From positions 1-8,832 of the forward strand of contig JAURFZ010000051.1 in assembly GCA_030834045.1 (NCBI GenBank): a stretch of DNA of 8,832 nt, in the 5' to 3' direction. The DNA comes from Burkholderiales bacterium (lineage in GTDB: Bacteria; Pseudomonadota; Gammaproteobacteria; Burkholderiales; Burkholderiaceae_A). Numbering within the stretch: position 1 is the stretch's first letter; each line of letters begins with the position of its first letter. A program made the position numbers and the translations under genes. The notes under the pieces are model-generated. The model was not told the origin of the DNA and ran no database searches. It saw only the letters and a program-made list of their open reading frames with translations. This document shows, one piece after another, positions 6,680 through 8,832 of the stretch.

Positions 6680-8470
6680 TTAAAAAGTTCGTTTTTTAGG
6701 TTGGAAGGTTTCGACTGTTAGTGGCTTGAGATTCACAGGCTTGTAGTCCAGACGATTGTTATCGCTGTACCAGAGCGAATGACGCATCCACTGGGCATCG
6801 TCACGGTCGGGAAAGTCGCGGTGCGCATGGGCCCCTCTGCTTTCCTTTCGTGCTTCAGCGGAGACGATGGTTGCCCTTGCTGTTTCCACCAGGTTGGCCA
6901 GTTCAAGCGCCTCAACGCGTGCCGTATTGAAGACTTTTGATTTATCGGCGATGTGAATGGCGTTGGCGCGCTCTGCCAGTTCGTCAATCTTGCTGACCCC
7001 CTCGGAGAGCAGCTCACTGGTTCGGAAAACGCCGCAGAAATTCTGCATGGTGTTGCGGATGTCGTTGGCCACATCTTGGACCTTCTCACCCTGGGTCGAT
7101 GCATCAAGCTTTGCAAGACGCTCAAGCGAGGGATCTGCTGCGTTTTCAGGCAGGTGCCTGTGCGAGGCTGCCTGAAGGTTTTGCTCAACAATAAAGTTGC
7201 CTGCAGCACGACCGAAGACAACCAGGTCGAGAAGCGAGTTAGTACCCAGACGATTCGCCCCATGCACGGAGACGCAGGCGCATTCACCGATGGCATAAAG
7301 CCCATCGACGACCGCATTAGGGTTACCACCTTTGGGCGCAACCACCTGCCCGTGGATATTCGTGGGGATACCACCCATTTGATAGTGGATGGTTGGAACA
7401 ACCGGAATAGGTTCTTTAATGGGGTCGACGTTGGCAAACTTAATTGCAATCTCACGTATGGACGGCAGTTTTTTAAGGATTTTCTCTGCGCCCAGGTGAT
7501 CGAGTTTTAAGAGCACGTAGTCTTTATTTGGGCCGCAGCCTCGACCTTCTTTGATTTCCTGATCCATGGACCGGGAGACGAAATCGCGTGGGGCCAAGTC
7601 TTTCAGCGTAGGAGCATAACGTTCCATAAAGCGCTCCCCATTGCAGTTCAACAATATGCCACCCTCACCCCGCACGCCCTCTGTAATAAGGACCCCTGCG
7701 CCGGCCACGCCCGTGGGATGGAACTGCCAGAACTCCATATCTTCAAGGGGGAGTCCAGCCCTAGCCGCCATGCCCATGCCATCGCCAGTGTTAATAAAGG
7801 CATTGGTTGAGGCTGCCCATATACGGCCTGCGCCACCCGTTGCGAAGACAGTGGCCTTTGCCTCAAGCACCATAACCTCGCCCGATTCCATTTCAAGGGC
7901 TACCACACCCACGCAGGCGCCTTCAGAGTCACGAATAATGTCGAGTGCCATCCATTCAACAAAGAACTGAGTTCGTGCGCGAACGTTCCGCTGATAAAGC
8001 GTATGCAAAAGCGCATGGCCAGTGCGGTCTGCGGCTGCACAGGCTCTTTGAACAGGCTTTTCGCCCAGATTCGCAGTGTGCCCACCAAAGGGTCTCTGGT
8101 AGATCGTGCCGTCGGGGTTGCGATCGAAAGGCATGCCGAAGTGCTCCAGTTCGTAAACCACTTTGGGCGCTTCCCTGCACATGAATTCGATTGCGTCTTG
8201 GTCACCAAGGTAGTCGGACCCCTTTATGGTGTCAAACATGTGCCAGTACCAATTGTCTTCGCTCATGTTGCCCAGAGATGCACCAATACCACCTTGCGCA
8301 GCAACAGTATGCGAGCGTGTCGGAAAGACCTTTGATAAAACGGCCACGTTCATTCCCGCCTCAGCAAGCTGCAAGGAACAACGCATGCCTGAGCCCCCTG
8401 CACCCACAATAACTGCGTCAAACCTTCGACGAGGAAGATTACGTGTCTGGTTAAGCTGTAACTCGGCCAT
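6680..8470 (-). CDS. sdhA: Succinate dehydrogenase flavoprotein subunit
   Basis: SdhA oxidises succinate to fumarate with covalently bound FAD and forms the soluble head of complex II with SdhB. From the ATG at 8470 it has 596 residues. The N-terminal dinucleotide-binding motif is VIVGAGGSGMR (20-30). The FAD-linking histidine is H54 in TRSHTVAAQGGI. Dicarboxylate-site residues are present: H251 in FHPTG, R295 in PRDFVSR (E. coli R286), H362 in IHYQMGGIPTN (E. coli H354) and R407 in HGANRLGTNSLLDLVVFGR (E. coli R399). The C-terminal helical and capping region ends with DYKPVNLKPLTVETF. The open frame extends four codons further to a GTG at 8482, but AGGGGG (8487-8482) overlaps that codon and sits 11 bases before the ATG, so I prefer the ATG. 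It is followed by sdhB after 17 bases. Confidence 0.98.
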   Translation of the reverse strand: MAELQLNQTRNLPRRRFDAVIVGAGGSGMRCSLQLAEAGMNVAVLSKVFPTRSHTVAAQGGIGASLGNMSEDNWYWHMFDTIKGSDYLGDQDAIEFMCREAPKVVYELEHFGMPFDRNPDGTIYQRPFGGHTANLGEKPVQRACAAADRTGHALLHTLYQRNVRARTQFFVEWMALDIIRDSEGACVGVVALEMESGEVMVLEAKATVFATGGAGRIWAASTNAFINTGDGMGMAARAGLPLEDMEFWQFHPTGVAGAGVLITEGVRGEGGILLNCNGERFMERYAPTLKDLAPRDFVSRSMDQEIKEGRGCGPNKDYVLLKLDHLGAEKILKKLPSIREIAIKFANVDPIKEPIPVVPTIHYQMGGIPTNIHGQVVAPKGGNPNAVVDGLYAIGECACVSVHGANRLGTNSLLDLVVFGRAAGNFIVEQNLQAASHRHLPENAADPSLERLAKLDASTQGEKVQDVANDIRNTMQNFCGVFRTSELLSEGVSKIDELAERANAIHIADKSKVFNTARVEALELANLVETARATIVSAEARKESRGAHAHRDFPDRDDAQWMRHSLWYSDNNRLDYKPVNLKPLTVETFQPKKRTF

Positions 8471-8560
8471 GATTAAACACACCCCCTAAAACAGAAACCA
8501 AGAAAGACAGAAAATGAAAACGTCGATGCTGCAGGACCTACAACTGCAATCATTAAACTG
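8471..8560 (-). other. sdhD-sdhA intergenic spacer, pyrimidine-rich, with the sdhA ribosome site
   Basis: These 90 bases separate the sdhD stop from the sdhA ATG and are longer than the other spacers within the sdh unit (17-44 bases). On the coding strand the middle is rich in T and C (for example TTTTCATTTTCTGTCTTTC), and it ends with AGGGGG (8487-8482) before the sdhA start. I see no hairpin plus T tract that would act as a terminator, no gene and no clear promoter. Confidence 0.5.
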
Positions 8561-8832
8561 CTAGACCCGCCAGACTACCTCGACCGCCCAGACAAAACTT
8601 CCAAGCAACCACAAAATGGTGAAGACCTGCAAGGTGAGGCGTATAGCTAAAGGTTTGACGTAGTCCATCCAGATGTCGCGCACACCCACCCAGGCATGGT
8701 AGATAAAGGCAAGAAACGCAACCAAGGTAAAGACCTTCATCCAGGTCTGAGCAAATAAAGAGGCCCATCCGTAGTAGCCAGGCTCTGCCGCAGCAAGTGC
8801 GGCAACAAGCAGAATAAGACTGTAACTGGCTA
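8561..8832 (-). CDS. sdhD: Succinate dehydrogenase membrane anchor subunit SdhD (5' end outside window)
   Basis: SdhD, with SdhC, anchors complex II in the inner membrane and helps form the haem b and ubiquinone sites. Only the last 89 codons are in the window; roughly 25-35 N-terminal residues are missing compared with a usual 115-120. Visible are the end of the first membrane helix (SLILLVAALAA), an amphipathic stretch (GYYGWASLFAQTWMKVF), a second helix (TLVAFLAFIYHAWVGV) and a third (LTLQVFTILWLLGSFVWAV). The family signature HAWVGVRDIWMDYVKP is present: its histidine aligns with E. coli SdhD His71 and its Asp-Tyr with Asp82-Tyr83 at the quinone site. It ends with TAG at 8563-8561. sdhC is expected immediately upstream, beyond position 8832. 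Confidence 0.95.
   Translation of the reverse strand, partial: ASYSLILLVAALAAAEPGYYGWASLFAQTWMKVFTLVAFLAFIYHAWVGVRDIWMDYVKPLAIRLTLQVFTILWLLGSFVWAVEVVWRV

Noticed and set aside
6953..7510. A 185-codon open frame on the plus strand, opposite sdhA.
   Set aside because: It is fully antisense to a strongly conserved gene, its product resembles no family I know, and long antisense frames are common opposite genes with this codon use.
8553..8768. A 71-codon minus-strand frame at the right edge.
   Set aside because: It is a shifted frame of sdhD; the frame ending at 8561 gives the clear HAWVGVRDIWMDYVKP anchor sequence.

Overview
This window is a conserved stretch of TCA-cycle genes. Every gene lies on the minus strand, so transcription runs from position 8832 towards position 1. 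In transcription order it holds: the 3' part of sdhD, then sdhA, sdhB, sdhE, gltA, an intrinsic terminator, odhA (sucA), and odhB (sucB), which runs off the left edge. The order sdhDAB-sdhE-gltA-odhA-odhB, the protein sequences (a type II hexameric citrate synthase, and an E1o with the N-terminal 2-oxoglutarate dehydrogenase helical motif) and the moderate GC by eye suggest a betaproteobacterium of the order Burkholderiales. The gltA-odhA-odhB adjacency is what I recall from Alcaligenaceae such as Bordetella. I cannot name a genus from the sequence.

Layout. 8561-8832: end of the SdhD membrane anchor. 8471-8560: a 90-base gap, pyrimidine-rich on the coding strand, with no gene. 6680-8470: SdhA flavoprotein. 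5949-6662: SdhB iron-sulfur protein. 5565-5915: SdhE, the FAD-assembly factor for SdhA. 4210-5520: citrate synthase, preceded by a strong Shine-Dalgarno sequence. 4061-4209: a 149-base intergenic region with a clear rho-independent terminator just after gltA and the odhA leader, which contains an imperfect direct repeat. 1211-4060: E1 of 2-oxoglutarate dehydrogenase. 1-1171: E2 of the same complex, lacking its C-terminal catalytic motif because the window ends. No gap without a gene exceeds 149 bases.

How the genes work together. Citrate synthase feeds carbon into the cycle. OdhA and OdhB convert 2-oxoglutarate to succinyl-CoA; the E3 subunit, lipoamide dehydrogenase, is expected just beyond the left edge. 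Succinate dehydrogenase (SdhA/B with the SdhC/D anchor; sdhC expected beyond the right edge) oxidises succinate and passes electrons to ubiquinone, and SdhE helps flavinylate SdhA. The terminator suggests two transcription units: sdhCDAB-sdhE-gltA and odhA-odhB.

I saw no mobile element, CRISPR array, tRNA, rRNA, phage or defence gene, and no convincing unknown system. All key catalytic residues I could check are present. The items worth a second look are small: the repeat and terminator arrangement before odhA, the extended tail of SdhE, and the long second linker of OdhB.
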